Source: Rhodopirellula baltica
GTDB taxonomy: Bacteria; Planctomycetota; Planctomycetia; Pirellulales; Pirellulaceae
DNA length: 64,000 nucleotides
Direction of reading: 5' to 3'
Assembly: GCA_002901265.1 (NCBI GenBank)
Contig: PPHI01000048.1
Location: 124,001 to 188,000 of the forward strand
Of the stretch, positions 35,752 to 45,287 are shown piece after piece (position 1 is the first letter of the stretch; every line of letters begins with the position of its first letter). The notes beneath the pieces were generated by a model. It saw nothing but the letters and a program-made list of their open reading frames with translations, ran no database searches and had not been told where the DNA came from. The position numbers and the translations under genes are program-made.

Positions 35752-38700
35752 TTAAGACGTCGCAACTGACGTAAATTCCGGTGGCACATCGCGATCATCA
35801 ACACGCCGAGTTTGTCGGTAACGCACTTTTTGACGTTGAACGATTTGAAAGGTTGCCGGCACAAACACGAGCGCCAACAAAGTCGCCCCGACAACGCCGC
35901 CTGCGATCGCTACCGCCAGGGGTGGCCAGAACTCGCCGCCATCAAGAATCAAAGGCATGAAACCGGCAATCGTCGTCAACGTAGTCGCAAGGACGTGGCG
36001 GGTACAACGGACGACGATTTCGACAATCGCGTTCACGGGCATCACACTTTTGAGCCCCGCTGCTGATTGGGGTGCAGCATTTTGCAGGGACGCCAAGACG
36101 ACAATCGAGTCATTGATCGAAATCCCGATCAGCCCCATTACACCGATGATCGCCATAAAGCCAATCGGAAACCCGCCGCACCACAGCCCCACCATCCCTA
36201 AACCACAACTACAAAACGCAACCACAAAGATAATCGTGGCGTAGCGGAACGACCCAAACGACAGCACTTGCGATGCCACCATCAACACGGCAAGCACGCC
36301 AGTGTTCGCCATCAGGTTTCCCAACGCATCATCTCGCTGTGAAGTTTCGCCTCCGTACTCCATCGTGTAACCCGGCGGTAACTGAAATCCTGTCGCCGCT
36401 AACGTCTGTTCGAACTCGACCAATGAAACCGAAGGCAGAGTGCCCGCGGTTACAAATCCAGAAACCAAGTTCATCCTTCGTCGATTCATTCGCGGGATCA
36501 CCGCGACTTCGTTTTCGAACGATAAATCCGCAACGCTCTGCACCGGGATTTGACGACCGCCTTGCCCTTCCAAGGTTAACGCGTGGATTGCTTGAACTCG
36601 ATTGCGATCTTGCTCGCCGACCTTCACCACGACCGGAACCTGTTCGGTGTCCTCTAGAACCGTGCCGGCCTGAACGCCTTCTAACAGTGCAAATAGCTGA
36701 CGAGAGACATCCTTCGCTCCTAAACCGGCTAGCCGTGCGTCTGACGCTCGTACATCAAACGAAACTGTCGTCAAGGTTTCATTGAGTTGTGCTTTGGTGT
36801 GTATCACCTCCGTCGCCGACGACAACAAGTGCCGCACTTCGTCACCAAGCTCCTCTAAGCGATCCAAGTCTGGACCGAACAAGCGGATCTCGATTGGCGC
36901 CTCAAACGGCGGGCCCTGCTCCAATTGGCGAACCAACACGCGAGCCTCAGGGACCAAACGGTCCGCTTGAATTTGCAACTGCCGCAATCGCTGACGCATT
37001 CCGACCGAAGAATCCAACTGCACGATCGCGTTCGCAAAGTTTGGAACGCCTCGACGATTGTTGATCACGTTGTAGTAAAACATCGGGGCGCTTTCCCCAA
37101 AGTACCAACTGATATGATCTGCCCCAATTTTGCTCAACAACTGATCCAACTTCGCCGCGGCATTCCGGGTCGATGTGATCGACGCATCGACTGGCAGTTC
37201 CAATTGGATATGAAACTGATCGCGGTCAGATGGCGGGAAGAACTGCTCAGGTAGCGTTCGCGCCAACAAGAATCCCGTGATCGGCAAAACCAAGCTGAAA
37301 CCGATCGCACGGATTGGCCTCGCCAACAACCAAGTCAAACACCAACGATAAACTTGCTCAAGCCGGCGGCTGGAAAAACCGTCGTCAGCCAATCCGTTAT
37401 GTGCCCCGGGATTCGTGCGAATTAAATACGCGGCGAGTGCCGGGATCACGGTCAAGGCAAAAAATAAAGACGCCGAAATCGCCAGAATCACACTGACTGC
37501 AATCGAACCGACAAATTCCCCCGCGTTGCCCGGCATGATCGCAATGGGCGCGAACGCCAAAGCTGTCGTGATCGTTGACCCGACCAACGGAACCGTTAAC
37601 TGCCCAACGGTATGCCGAACCGCGTCGATCCGCCGGTGCCCTTCGCGTATCAACCGATTGACCTCATCGACCGCGACGATGGCGTTGTCAATCAACAACC
37701 CCAGCGCGATGATCAAACCGGTCACCGACATCTGGTGAATGGGTATGCCCAGCACACGTAGCCCGAACAACACGGTCAGCATCGACAACGGAAGCGCAGC
37801 GGCAACCACCACCGCACTTCGCCACCCCATCAACAAAAACACAACAGCCATCACGGCGGCCGCACCGATGATCAAGTTCACAGCAAGCGTGCTGAGTCGG
37901 GAATCCACATAACGGCTTTGATCGAGCGAAATCGCGACCAACACACCACTGGGCAGACTCTCGCGAAATCTTTCGATCGCCTGCTGCGCCTTGGGACGCC
38001 AACGATCGAGTCGCTCGCCGCGGCGCACCATCGCTCCCAAACTAACTGCGGGCCGTCCGTCGACGATCGCCATTCGAGGCAACGGGTCGGCGGCACCACG
38101 ATGAAGTGTTGCGACGTCGGCCAACCGAATCACTTCGCCATCGGTTCCGACCCGAATGACGGCTTCAGCGATCCGACTAACATCGTCAAATTGGTTGGCC
38201 ATTTCGAGCACAACGTTTTGACTGCCGCTGCGCATCAATCCGGCTGCGTTTTTCGCATCGAATTGACCGATGGCCTGAGCGATCTCGCTCGCACCTAACC
38301 GCAAGTCGGCGATTGCATTCGGATCTAACTCCACCGTGATCTGCTCGCCGGGATCGGCAAACCGTTCGACCACTTCGGTTCCGCCGATGGCTTGCAATTC
38401 GTCCTCCAATTGCTTCGCCAACCGCCGCAACACACCCCACGACGGCTCCTCATTCGAATCCCAGCACACGTTGACAATCAGCGCGTAGGCGCGGACTTCG
38501 ATTTCGTCGAACACCGGCCGTAACGCTTCATCAGGAAGCGCAGGAATGACGTCGCTGATTTTGGCGCGCACGTCACTCCAGACCTCATCGGTCTCCATTA
38601 CATCTTCACGCAGCTCGATTTGGATCGTGCTAATCCCGGGTCGACTTTCGCTGGTGAGCTTTTTTATCTCCTCAACCTTTTGCAACCGATCCTCGAGGGG

Positions 38701-38919
38701 TTCGGTCACCAGCGCTTCGATCCTCTTCGCATCCGCACCTAGCATGCGAGTCGAAACCAAGCCGGCGCGTTGACCGATTAAAGGATCCTCCATCCGGGGC
38801 AAAACGGATAACGACGTCAGCCCGGCCACGATCACCAGCCCGACGACGAGCGTTAAAATACGTGGCTTCCGATAAAACAGCGTCGCCATCGAATCGAAAG
38901 TATCCTCTCGTCCGATCAC
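35752..38919 (-). CDS. AcrB/CzcA-type RND efflux pump with altered proton-relay residues
   Basis: A 1055-residue inner-membrane pump with the HAE-RND layout: helix at about 20-37, porter domain, helices near 340-540, second porter domain and helices near 860-1030. In the fourth-helix motif the pair normally DD in AcrB reads DN (GLLIDNAIVAVDEVNRL), and the helix-10 motif that in AcrB carries the relay lysine reads GISINDSIVVLASL. This differs from the AcrB Asp-Asp-Lys relay. It overlaps the adaptor gene by 4 bp (ATGA) and is under the TetR regulator gene. No outer-membrane factor gene is present, so an external TolC-like protein would be needed. Confidence 0.92.
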   Translation of the reverse strand: MIGREDTFDSMATLFYRKPRILTLVVGLVIVAGLTSLSVLPRMEDPLIGQRAGLVSTRMLGADAKRIEALVTEPLEDRLQKVEEIKKLTSESRPGISTIQIELREDVMETDEVWSDVRAKISDVIPALPDEALRPVFDEIEVRAYALIVNVCWDSNEEPSWGVLRRLAKQLEDELQAIGGTEVVERFADPGEQITVELDPNAIADLRLGASEIAQAIGQFDAKNAAGLMRSGSQNVVLEMANQFDDVSRIAEAVIRVGTDGEVIRLADVATLHRGAADPLPRMAIVDGRPAVSLGAMVRRGERLDRWRPKAQQAIERFRESLPSGVLVAISLDQSRYVDSRLSTLAVNLIIGAAAVMAVVFLLMGWRSAVVVAAALPLSMLTVLFGLRVLGIPIHQMSVTGLIIALGLLIDNAIVAVDEVNRLIREGHRRIDAVRHTVGQLTVPLVGSTITTALAFAPIAIMPGNAGEFVGSIAVSVILAISASLFFALTVIPALAAYLIRTNPGAHNGLADDGFSSRRLEQVYRWCLTWLLARPIRAIGFSLVLPITGFLLARTLPEQFFPPSDRDQFHIQLELPVDASITSTRNAAAKLDQLLSKIGADHISWYFGESAPMFYYNVINNRRGVPNFANAIVQLDSSVGMRQRLRQLQIQADRLVPEARVLVRQLEQGPPFEAPIEIRLFGPDLDRLEELGDEVRHLLSSATEVIHTKAQLNETLTTVSFDVRASDARLAGLGAKDVSRQLFALLEGVQAGTVLEDTEQVPVVVKVGEQDRNRVQAIHALTLEGQGGRQIPVQSVADLSFENEVAVIPRMNRRRMNLVSGFVTAGTLPSVSLVEFEQTLAATGFQLPPGYTMEYGGETSQRDDALGNLMANTGVLAVLMVASQVLSFGSFRYATIIFVVAFCSCGLGMVGLWCGGFPIGFMAIIGVMGLIGISINDSIVVLASLQNAAPQSAAGLKSVMPVNAIVEIVVRCTRHVLATTLTTIAGFMPLILDGGEFWPPLAVAIAGGVVGATLLALVFVPATFQIVQRQKVRYRQTRRVDDRDVPPEFTSVATS

Positions 38920-40652
38920 ATCGAATCCTCCGCGATGTCGTCCGCGACGGGACCTTCACCGCGTGAACGGAAAATCGGCTCAACGTTCGTTCCGGCCGTC
39001 ACACGATGCAATCCGCGTGATAACACCGCATCGCCTTCACGGATCATGCCCTGAACCAGAACGTAGACGCCATCGGTTTGCAGCACCTCGACCGCACGGC
39101 GTTCACAGACCATCCCCGTCGGAGGCGGATCAAATTCGACTTCGCGCGGCACACCGCTCCCATCGGCGGCAGACACATCGACATCGACACGGATCGCTTT
39201 TCGGTTCAAATCTTCGGCGGGAATGACCAACGTCGTCCATAAGCCGTGCGCTCCTCGGACCAATGCAGATGACGGCAACCACACTCCGTTTTCGAGCCTC
39301 TGGGTTGGATCTCGAGGCGGGATCAACTCAATCACTTCTCCCGCAACCCAACCGACATCGCCCGATCGCTCGATATTTTGTCCCGACGCGATCGCGTCGA
39401 TGCGGTCAGGAATCGCCTGTTTAAGACTTCCCAATTCCGCGAACACAACTCGAGTCCGAGTGTCTCTGCGAACCGTCGGCTCGCGACGGTCAATGCGGCC
39501 TGTTCGCAATTGTTCTCCCAATCGCAAAATCACATTGTCGCCACGTTGCAGTCCCGCGGCGACACTAGGCGGCAATGCGACCTGTGCCTCCAGCGCGTGG
39601 CTGATCAATTCCAAGACCGCCGCACCGGGTGCGATCACTTCGCCTTCGTCAACCATCCGCCCCGCCACCTGACCGTCAAACGGCGCAACGACCCGAGAGC
39701 GATTGCGCTGAGACTGAATCTCGCCAAGACTCGCCTGAATCACTTCACATCTCGCTCGCTGCGCGGCGATCTGTTCCTCACGTGTGCCCGCAGTCAGTTC
39801 TTCGAGTGTTGCGGTAGCAGACGCCAACTGGCTGCGTTCGGCATCGAGACCGAAACGCGCCGCATCGAGTTCAGATCGACTCGTTGCCGACCCACTCGCG
39901 AGTTTCAGTTGTCGATTCGCCTCGACCTCGGCCAGCATGACACGAGCCTTCGCTTTTTTGACTTCGGCACTCGCCGCTTCGATCGCCTGAACGCGCGGCC
40001 CGGCAACCAACTCGGCCAGGATTGCTCGCGCGGCAGCGAGTTCGCTTTCGATTCGCGACTGAGTGGCATCGAGATCGTCTTGCGCGATTACGGCCAGCAG
40101 GTCGCCACGTTGGACAAAATCGCCTTCGTGCACGCCAATCTGTGTAACTTTTCCGCCTCGTTCGAACCCCAGCAAACTTCGCTTCACAGGGACAAGCAAC
40201 CCCGTGTAACCGGTCGACAGCACCGGCGGCGGGATCGATCCGGCCAAGACAACTTCCACCGGCAGCGGACGCGCACTGCTAATCGCGTCCGCTTGACCTG
40301 AACCAAACGCCAGCGATTCATCGGCGACGAGTTCTGAAGAGCCATCGTCCAGGGAACCCGTTCCCCAAATCCCGCTTTCCACCAAGGCCGCCTCTAACAA
40401 AATGGCGGCGTCATCGGGACGCCAAATCGCTAACCCTCCGACAACCAACAGCAGCCCGACCACCAATGTGGCGAGCATCGAAAAGCCACCGGATGGCTTT
40501 GCCGCTTTCGCGTGATCGCTTCGTTGACGATGCTGATCAACGATAACGTGTTCGGCGACGGTTTCTGTCACTGGATCGGTAACGCTGATCGATGCTTCGG
40601 TACGTTGGTCGCCAGCCGTTTGCTCAACGTGCTTCGGATTCAAAACACTCAT
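38916..40652 (-). CDS. RND membrane-fusion adaptor (HlyD/AcrA type)
   Basis: A 578-residue adaptor, long for its family (AcrA has about 400). It has a cytoplasmic N-terminus of about 55 residues, one membrane helix at about 58-76, an acidic linker, then a lipoyl/barrel-sandwich half (GGKVTQIGVHEGDFVQRGDLLAVI), a coiled-coil hairpin rich in Ala, Glu and Arg at about 195-310, the second barrel half (VVAPFDGQVAGRMVDEGEVIAPG) and C-terminal beta-barrel domains. It should bridge the RND pump to an outer-membrane channel. It overlaps the regulator gene upstream and the pump gene downstream by 4 bp each, giving a fully coupled operon. Confidence 0.9.
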   Translation of the reverse strand: MSVLNPKHVEQTAGDQRTEASISVTDPVTETVAEHVIVDQHRQRSDHAKAAKPSGGFSMLATLVVGLLLVVGGLAIWRPDDAAILLEAALVESGIWGTGSLDDGSSELVADESLAFGSGQADAISSARPLPVEVVLAGSIPPPVLSTGYTGLLVPVKRSLLGFERGGKVTQIGVHEGDFVQRGDLLAVIAQDDLDATQSRIESELAAARAILAELVAGPRVQAIEAASAEVKKAKARVMLAEVEANRQLKLASGSATSRSELDAARFGLDAERSQLASATATLEELTAGTREEQIAAQRARCEVIQASLGEIQSQRNRSRVVAPFDGQVAGRMVDEGEVIAPGAAVLELISHALEAQVALPPSVAAGLQRGDNVILRLGEQLRTGRIDRREPTVRRDTRTRVVFAELGSLKQAIPDRIDAIASGQNIERSGDVGWVAGEVIELIPPRDPTQRLENGVWLPSSALVRGAHGLWTTLVIPAEDLNRKAIRVDVDVSAADGSGVPREVEFDPPPTGMVCERRAVEVLQTDGVYVLVQGMIREGDAVLSRGLHRVTAGTNVEPIFRSRGEGPVADDIAEDSM

Positions 40653-41587
40653 TGCTTTGCCCCCTGCAGTGACTGTGACGCCATCGCGTCTGGTGGATCG
40701 ACGGTGACCACCGTCCCGCGACTCGACGGACCGTCCGCCACTGCTGATTCGCTTTCGATCTTCAGTTCCTGCCCGACTTCCCGATGTAACAAACTTCGAA
40801 CCTTTTGGATTAGTATTTCGTCGTGCTCGGCGTCATAGAGCGGCTTCCATTGGTACCCGTCCATCAACGCGTGACAGTTTCGGCGAATCGCTGAGAAACC
40901 GTCGTGTATCCCCAGACGATCCAATCCGGGGCTTGATCCCTCGATCAACATTCCTCCGTAGGTTAACGACCACAGTCCAAACATCACGTCTTCAATACAA
41001 AGCGAATCGGGAAGCGTCAGATCGCCCCGACGAACCGCTTCCATGCCGACGTTGACCACCACCCCCATGCAGCGTTGTTCGCACAATGCCATCGCCTCCC
41101 GGCGTTGCTCGGAAACCTTTTCCCAAACAGTCGAATGACGCACCAACACATCGATCTGAAACAGATCCGCGAACCTTACCCGGAAGTCCTGACACGCGAC
41201 CCCGATTGCCGCAATTTTGTCTCGCGAAGTCGACATCGACTCGACCGCAGTCAGGAATAGCTCGCGACGTTTGTTGTTTGCGCCGATCGCCAGCGCTAGC
41301 AGAATCTCTTCCTTGCACGAAAAGTGGTTGTAGATCGTTCCCTTGGCATAGGACATCTCTCTCGCGATCGCTTCCATACTGAGCGCCGCTAAGCCACCAC
41401 GCGCTAAACGAGGACGAGCAATTCGCAAGATTGCCGCCTCGCGATTGCGGATCTCGGCTTGCTTCGGCGTAAGAGAAGCACGCCCCGCCCGCGTGCGGTT
41501 TGAGCTCCGCGTACTTCCCGGGACTGGAACGTCCCCAGATTTCGTCGCACTCGTGCTTGCAGAACCGTACCTTAGCCCATCGCTCAT
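40649..41587 (-). CDS. TetR-family repressor of the efflux operon
   Basis: A 312-residue regulator. The helix-turn-helix is at about 65-95 (LSMEAIAREMSYAKGTIYNHF) after a 45-residue Ser/Thr/Arg-rich extension; the C-terminal ligand domain is longer than the family mean. TetR regulators of pumps bind promoter palindromes and let go when a pump substrate binds. The start is supported by AGGGGG 6 nt upstream. The gene is first in an ATGA-overlapping operon with the adaptor and the pump, and a palindrome over its own predicted promoter indicates autoregulation. Ligand unknown. Confidence 0.9.
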   Translation of the reverse strand: MSDGLRYGSASTSATKSGDVPVPGSTRSSNRTRAGRASLTPKQAEIRNREAAILRIARPRLARGGLAALSMEAIAREMSYAKGTIYNHFSCKEEILLALAIGANNKRRELFLTAVESMSTSRDKIAAIGVACQDFRVRFADLFQIDVLVRHSTVWEKVSEQRREAMALCEQRCMGVVVNVGMEAVRRGDLTLPDSLCIEDVMFGLWSLTYGGMLIEGSSPGLDRLGIHDGFSAIRRNCHALMDGYQWKPLYDAEHDEILIQKVRSLLHREVGQELKIESESAVADGPSSRGTVVTVDPPDAMASQSLQGAKQ

Positions 41588-41619
41588 CAGCTGCCCCCTA
41601 ATGTTGCGGCGGCACCAAT

Positions 41620-41668
41620 TTGACGCTGCGCCGTGTTTGACGTTACGTCAGAAATGGCGCGACGTCAA
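41620..41668 (-). promoter_or_regulatory. Promoter and 49-bp palindromic operator of the TetR efflux operon
   Basis: Four half-sites lie symmetrically about position 41644: TTGACGC at 41620, TTGACGT at 41637, ACGTCAG at 41645 and ACGTCAA at 41662. Like-oriented half-sites are 17 bp apart, and 19 of 24 positions match between the two halves; the core TGACGT-T-ACGTCA is perfect. On the minus strand the outer half-site forms a -35 TTGACG (41668-41663), with a 17-bp spacer and a -10-like TAACGT (41645-41640). A repressor bound here would cover both promoter elements. The TetR start codon is 53 bp downstream. Confidence 0.7.
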
Positions 41669-41867
41669 GTTTCGGCAGCCCGCCACAGCGTCGCAAGGGG
41701 CCGCTCCCCCACAACAAGAGTGGTGCGATGATTCAACGGTCCTGTAACTCCCTTTGGCGCTGGGGCAACGCAACGGAATGGCAAAAAATCGAAGACTAAG
41801 ATCTATTTCTTTCGCACGAGCCGCTTTTCATCAGCCATATAGTTGAGCTGACGCGCTAACCAGATCA

Positions 41868-41896
41868 TTGAATCACCGTTATCGCTAAGATATGTT
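41868..41896 (+). promoter_or_regulatory. Predicted sigma-70-type promoter of the XylR-like gene
   Basis: TTGAAT at 41868-41873, a 17-bp spacer and TATGTT at 41891-41896. It is 21 bp before the first possible start codon of the regulator gene and about 60 bp before a later ATG. The rest of the 330-bp divergent interval (41588-41917) holds the TetR operator and no gene that I can support. Confidence 0.45.
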
Positions 41897-41917
41897 CTCC
41901 CTCGCATTGCATGCAGT

Positions 41918-43201
41918 TTGCCACCAATGGCGCGCACAAGCGACACAATTCTGATGCCGATCATGAACACACCGACTACCGCAGGCGACGCTTCCGCCCA
42001 ACCTGCTTTGCCTGCATCGAACACGTCTCGTCCAAAAGTGTTGCTATTGGTCGAAACCACGATGGCATTTGGCCGCGGTGTACTTGAAGGGATCAGCCGG
42101 TATCGAATCGAAAAACAGCCTTGGTCGGTGCAACTTGATCTTCGTGATCTGATGGCCGGCCCACCCGCTTGGCTGAAATCCTGGGATGGCGATGGCATCA
42201 TCACGCGTGACTTGCAGCCGGAGATGTTGCAGTACGTTCAAGAATCAGGTGTCCCGACGATCAACTTGGGCGACATCCGCAACGAAACGTCGTTGCCATC
42301 GGTGATGAACGATCACGGTGCTGTCGGACGACTTGCCGCAACACACTTGGCCGACAAGGGATTGGAACATTTCGCATTCGCCGGCTTCGATGACCATCTT
42401 TGGTCACAGCTTCGTTATGAAGGGTACCGCGCGTGTTTATCCGAACGCCGCATCGCGACAGCAGACAACATTCACTTGCACCTTTCCGACTGGTCAACGG
42501 CTCGAAAGGAAGGCTGGCAAGAACAACAGAACCAAATCGTCGAGTGGGTTCGCAACTTGCCGCGACCGATCGGGATCTTCGCCTGCAATGACTTCCGCGG
42601 ACAACACATCCTCGAAGCCTGCCAAACCGCGAAGGTCTCGGTGCCTGATGAAATCGCGGTCCTTGGCGTCGACAACGACCATGTCCTTTGTGACTTCTGT
42701 GACCCACCGTTGTCCAGCATCATCCCGGCCGCAGAGCGAATCGGCTATCAAGCCGCTCTATTACTGGACCAGCTGATGCGTGGCGAAAAGCCGGCGGACT
42801 TGCACCTGCGAATCCCACCACTCGGTATCGCCGAACGATTGTCAACGGATGTCTTGGCAATCGACGATGAAGATGTCGCGGCGGCGATTCAAATGATCCG
42901 CTTTCGTGCCTGCGAAGGCCTGACCGTCTCAGAGATCTTGAAAGAAGTCCCGATCGCGCGTAGCAGCCTGGAACGACGCTTCCGCCAGTACCTCGGCCGA
43001 TCGCCGCAAGCAGAAATTCGTCGTGTGCAAATCAAACGCGCCTGTCAGTTGCTTCGTGACACAGAGTTGAGCTTGGTCAAGATTTCGCGGCTGACGGGAT
43101 TCAAGCACGCCGAATACTTCAGCGTCGTCTTTAAGCGTGAAGTCAAACAAACGCCGGGACGCTATCGCGAAGCAAGTCGCGCAAAAGCTCGCAAGCTGTA
43201 G
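41918..43201 (+). CDS. XylR-type AraC-family transcriptional regulator
   Basis: A 427-residue two-domain regulator. A LacI/periplasmic-binding-like sugar domain spans about residues 40-310 (KVLLLVETTMAFGRGVLEGISRY, GIFACNDFRGQHILEAC, DEIAVLGVDNDHVLCD). An AraC double helix-turn-helix occupies about 325-425 (SRSSLERRF-like segment, then ISRLTGFKHAEYFSVVFKR). E. coli XylR has the same order and activates xylose genes; planctomycetes have many such proteins, usually beside sugar or sulfatase operons. None of the immediate neighbours is a clear sugar operon, so the target is unknown. Starts at 41918, 41954 or 41963 are possible. It diverges from the TetR operon. Confidence 0.9.
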   Translation: MPPMARTSDTILMPIMNTPTTAGDASAQPALPASNTSRPKVLLLVETTMAFGRGVLEGISRYRIEKQPWSVQLDLRDLMAGPPAWLKSWDGDGIITRDLQPEMLQYVQESGVPTINLGDIRNETSLPSVMNDHGAVGRLAATHLADKGLEHFAFAGFDDHLWSQLRYEGYRACLSERRIATADNIHLHLSDWSTARKEGWQEQQNQIVEWVRNLPRPIGIFACNDFRGQHILEACQTAKVSVPDEIAVLGVDNDHVLCDFCDPPLSSIIPAAERIGYQAALLLDQLMRGEKPADLHLRIPPLGIAERLSTDVLAIDDEDVAAAIQMIRFRACEGLTVSEILKEVPIARSSLERRFRQYLGRSPQAEIRRVQIKRACQLLRDTELSLVKISRLTGFKHAEYFSVVFKREVKQTPGRYREASRAKARKL

Positions 43202-43283
43202 CAGTCTGTACCGGCCGCCGACCAGATCGACGTTGCCGGGCAAACTCTGTTTTCTGTTCGCCGACGCCGTTTGTGGACGGACG

Positions 43284-43565
43284 TTACCGCGCCATTTCGG
43301 ACATCAAGCTGTTCGTCCCGAAGAAGATTTGCCGCATCGGACGCGACCGAATTGGCGAATCAGAATAATGGAACAATCGGACGGTGTTACCATACACGTG
43401 CAGAAAGCGTCCGGGTCGAGTCTCAATCGGCATCGACTTGATGTCTTCGCGATAATCACCTGTGGGCAACACAATGCCGCTCCATCCGGTGGGTGATTTT
43501 GCCGTGGCAACTGCGGTACTGACAAGAAACAAGATCAACAATGTTGCGTATCGCACTTCATTCAC
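43284..43565 (-). CDS. Small secreted protein of unknown function
   Basis: A 93-residue reading frame with a convincing signal peptide (MNEVRYATLLILFLVSTAVATA) followed by a short basic, Pro/Arg/Tyr-containing body with MPIETRPGRFLHVYGNTVR in its middle. The segment RPxRxLHxYGNTVR seems to me familiar from other short planctomycete proteins, but I cannot verify that. No cysteines or enzyme motif. It faces the DJ-1/PfpI gene across 96 bp and converges with the XylR-like gene 82 bp away. The absence of any better frame and the leader support a real gene. Confidence 0.6.
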   Translation of the reverse strand: MNEVRYATLLILFLVSTAVATAKSPTGWSGIVLPTGDYREDIKSMPIETRPGRFLHVYGNTVRLFHYSDSPIRSRPMRQIFFGTNSLMSEMAR

Positions 43566-43661
43566 TCCCTAGCTACATTTCAACTGCGACACTCTACGTC
43601 CTCGTTAGAGTCACTCCAGTTTAAAGAGCCGATTTTTCCCAAAGACGAACGGTAAGACTTG

Positions 43662-44234
43662 ATGACGAAAAAGATCCTAATGATCGTTGGTGACTTCGTT
43701 GAGGACTACGAAGCGATGGTCCCCAAACAGATCCTGCAAACGATGGGCCACCAAGTCGACAGTGTCTGCCCGGACAAGAAAGCAGGCGATTGGGTCGCAA
43801 CAGCAATCCACGATTTCGAAGGCCACCAAACCTATAGTGAAAAGCCTGGCCACCGTTTTGCCGTGACCGCCGACTTTGATTCGGTCAATGTTGCCGACTA
43901 TGACGCACTCGTTTTGCCCGGCGGCCGTGCACCGGAATACTTGCGGTTGAACGCTCGCGTCATCGAGATCGTCCAGCAGTTCGATCAAGAACAAAAGCCG
44001 ATCGCCGCAATCTGCCACGGCCCTCAAATCCTGGCCGCAGCTGGCGTCCTGGTCGGCAAACAATGCAGTTGCTACCCCGCCGTACAATACGAAGTCGGTG
44101 CCGGTGGCGGGCAATACATTGAACCGGCTGGGTCGATGGATTCCGCACACACGCACGGCCACTTGGTCACCGCCCCCGCATGGCCCGCTCACCCAGCCTG
44201 GATGCGAGCCTTTCTGGATATCCTTGGCAATTAA
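43662..44234 (+). CDS. DJ-1/PfpI-superfamily protein
   Basis: About 190 residues from the ATG at 43662 (a TTG three bases earlier is unlikely). The fold signature is clear: [15 protein letters not shown] at the N-terminus supplies the conserved acidic residue, and the nucleophile elbow [16 protein letters not shown] has Cys and His as in PfpI. The later segment GGQYIEP...[13 protein letters not shown] fits the family's third region. Members include proteases, chaperones and glyoxalase III enzymes that detoxify methylglyoxal, so the exact activity is open. It is about the family's usual length and stands apart from its neighbours, with 237 bp before the next gene. Confidence 0.87.
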   Translation: MTKKILMIVGDFVEDYEAMVPKQILQTMGHQVDSVCPDKKAGDWVATAIHDFEGHQTYSEKPGHRFAVTADFDSVNVADYDALVLPGGRAPEYLRLNARVIEIVQQFDQEQKPIAAICHGPQILAAAGVLVGKQCSCYPAVQYEVGAGGGQYIEPAGSMDSAHTHGHLVTAPAWPAHPAWMRAFLDILGN

Positions 44235-44471
44235 GTTCAACTGTCAGGTTGCTGCGAGTTTTGACAGGGTGTGACGACGTTAACGCTCGCAGCGACTGGA
44301 ACCTTTTCTCTGCCCCCTGCTCGATTGCTGGCCGATCGAGACAAACCTGCCGCCGCGCCGCAGTCACGGCATCAATGGAATTGGTTTTTGTGCATAATAG
44401 AGTGTGAGACTGCAACAACTTGCATGGAATCGCGGGTTGCCCACCTTCGCTAATCTTCAGGAGCTGACCGA

Positions 44472-45287
44472 ATGTCGTACTTCTCCAACCGACGATACTC
44501 TCTGCGGAGAATCGCCGTCTGCTTTTCGCTTGGGATTCTAAGCACGATCGTCCCCACCGGAACGCCATCCGCCCACGCACAAGCCCAGCCCCCCACCAAG
44601 AAACCCACTCCGATCCCCCAACCACGCAAGGTGGAGTTGGCGACGAAAGACGGCGTCGAACTGAGCGGCGTTTACTTCGGTTCGAACAAGGGCAAAGACG
44701 CGATCCCGGTCCTGATTGTGCACGAGTGGAAAGGGCAGAAAGCTCCTTACGGCCCGTTGTGTGTCACCCTACAGCGAGCTGGCTGCGCGGTTCTGGCTTT
44801 TGACTACCGCGGACACGGTGGGTCTCGTGAGTACACTGATCAACGCGGCGAAAAACAGGAGTTCAAAATCGAAACCATGCGACGACGCTCGGTTAACGAG
44901 ATCACGCAAATCGATATGGAAACCGCGAAGAAGTTTTTCAAGGAAGAAAACAACGCCGGCAACTTGAATCTCAACGCGCTGGTCGTGATCGGTATTCGTG
45001 AAGGATGCGTGATCGGTACCAACTGGACCCACATCGATTGGATGTACCCTAGCGTCGGTAGTCGCAAGCAGGGTCAGGACGTCAAGGCACTCGTCATGAT
45101 TTCCCCCAAACGCCAAGTCCAAGGCGTTTCCATCGACCAGTCATTGAATGATCCCAATATCGGACGGCTGCCAACCATGTTGATCTATGGTAAAGGCTCC
45201 AGCGAACAATCCGATACCGATCGAATCCAAAAGCTTCTCGAAGTCAACAAACGCCGATTCAGCGGAAACCGAACCGCCGAAGGCTAG
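44472..45287 (+). CDS. Secreted alpha/beta-hydrolase-like protein, probably cut short by a frameshift
   Basis: A 271-residue product with a signal peptide (about 1-38, ending SAHAQA) and an alpha/beta-hydrolase-like N-terminal half (IPVLIVHEWKG, then AVLAFDYRGHGGSREY). A nucleophile elbow is not clear: where G-x-S-x-G would be expected there is VVIGIREGCVIG, so catalysis is doubtful. The ribosome site AGGAG is 9 nt before the ATG. The frame ends at TAG 45285-45287, but the next 140 bases in another frame encode a plausible end of the same protein. Either the gene is damaged, the sequence has an indel, or the ribosome changes frame. Confidence 0.65.
   Translation: MSYFSNRRYSLRRIAVCFSLGILSTIVPTGTPSAHAQAQPPTKKPTPIPQPRKVELATKDGVELSGVYFGSNKGKDAIPVLIVHEWKGQKAPYGPLCVTLQRAGCAVLAFDYRGHGGSREYTDQRGEKQEFKIETMRRRSVNEITQIDMETAKKFFKEENNAGNLNLNALVVIGIREGCVIGTNWTHIDWMYPSVGSRKQGQDVKALVMISPKRQVQGVSIDQSLNDPNIGRLPTMLIYGKGSSEQSDTDRIQKLLEVNKRRFSGNRTAEG

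Noticed and set aside
35468-35755. Plus-strand 95-codon frame in the RND/MMPL gap
   Set aside because: Arg/Ser/Cys-rich product, no ribosome site, no motif; it runs into the pump gene's stop region.
41803-42204. Minus-strand 133-codon frame overlapping the XylR-like start
   Set aside because: It overlaps the recognised sugar-binding domain of the regulator and has no motif of its own.
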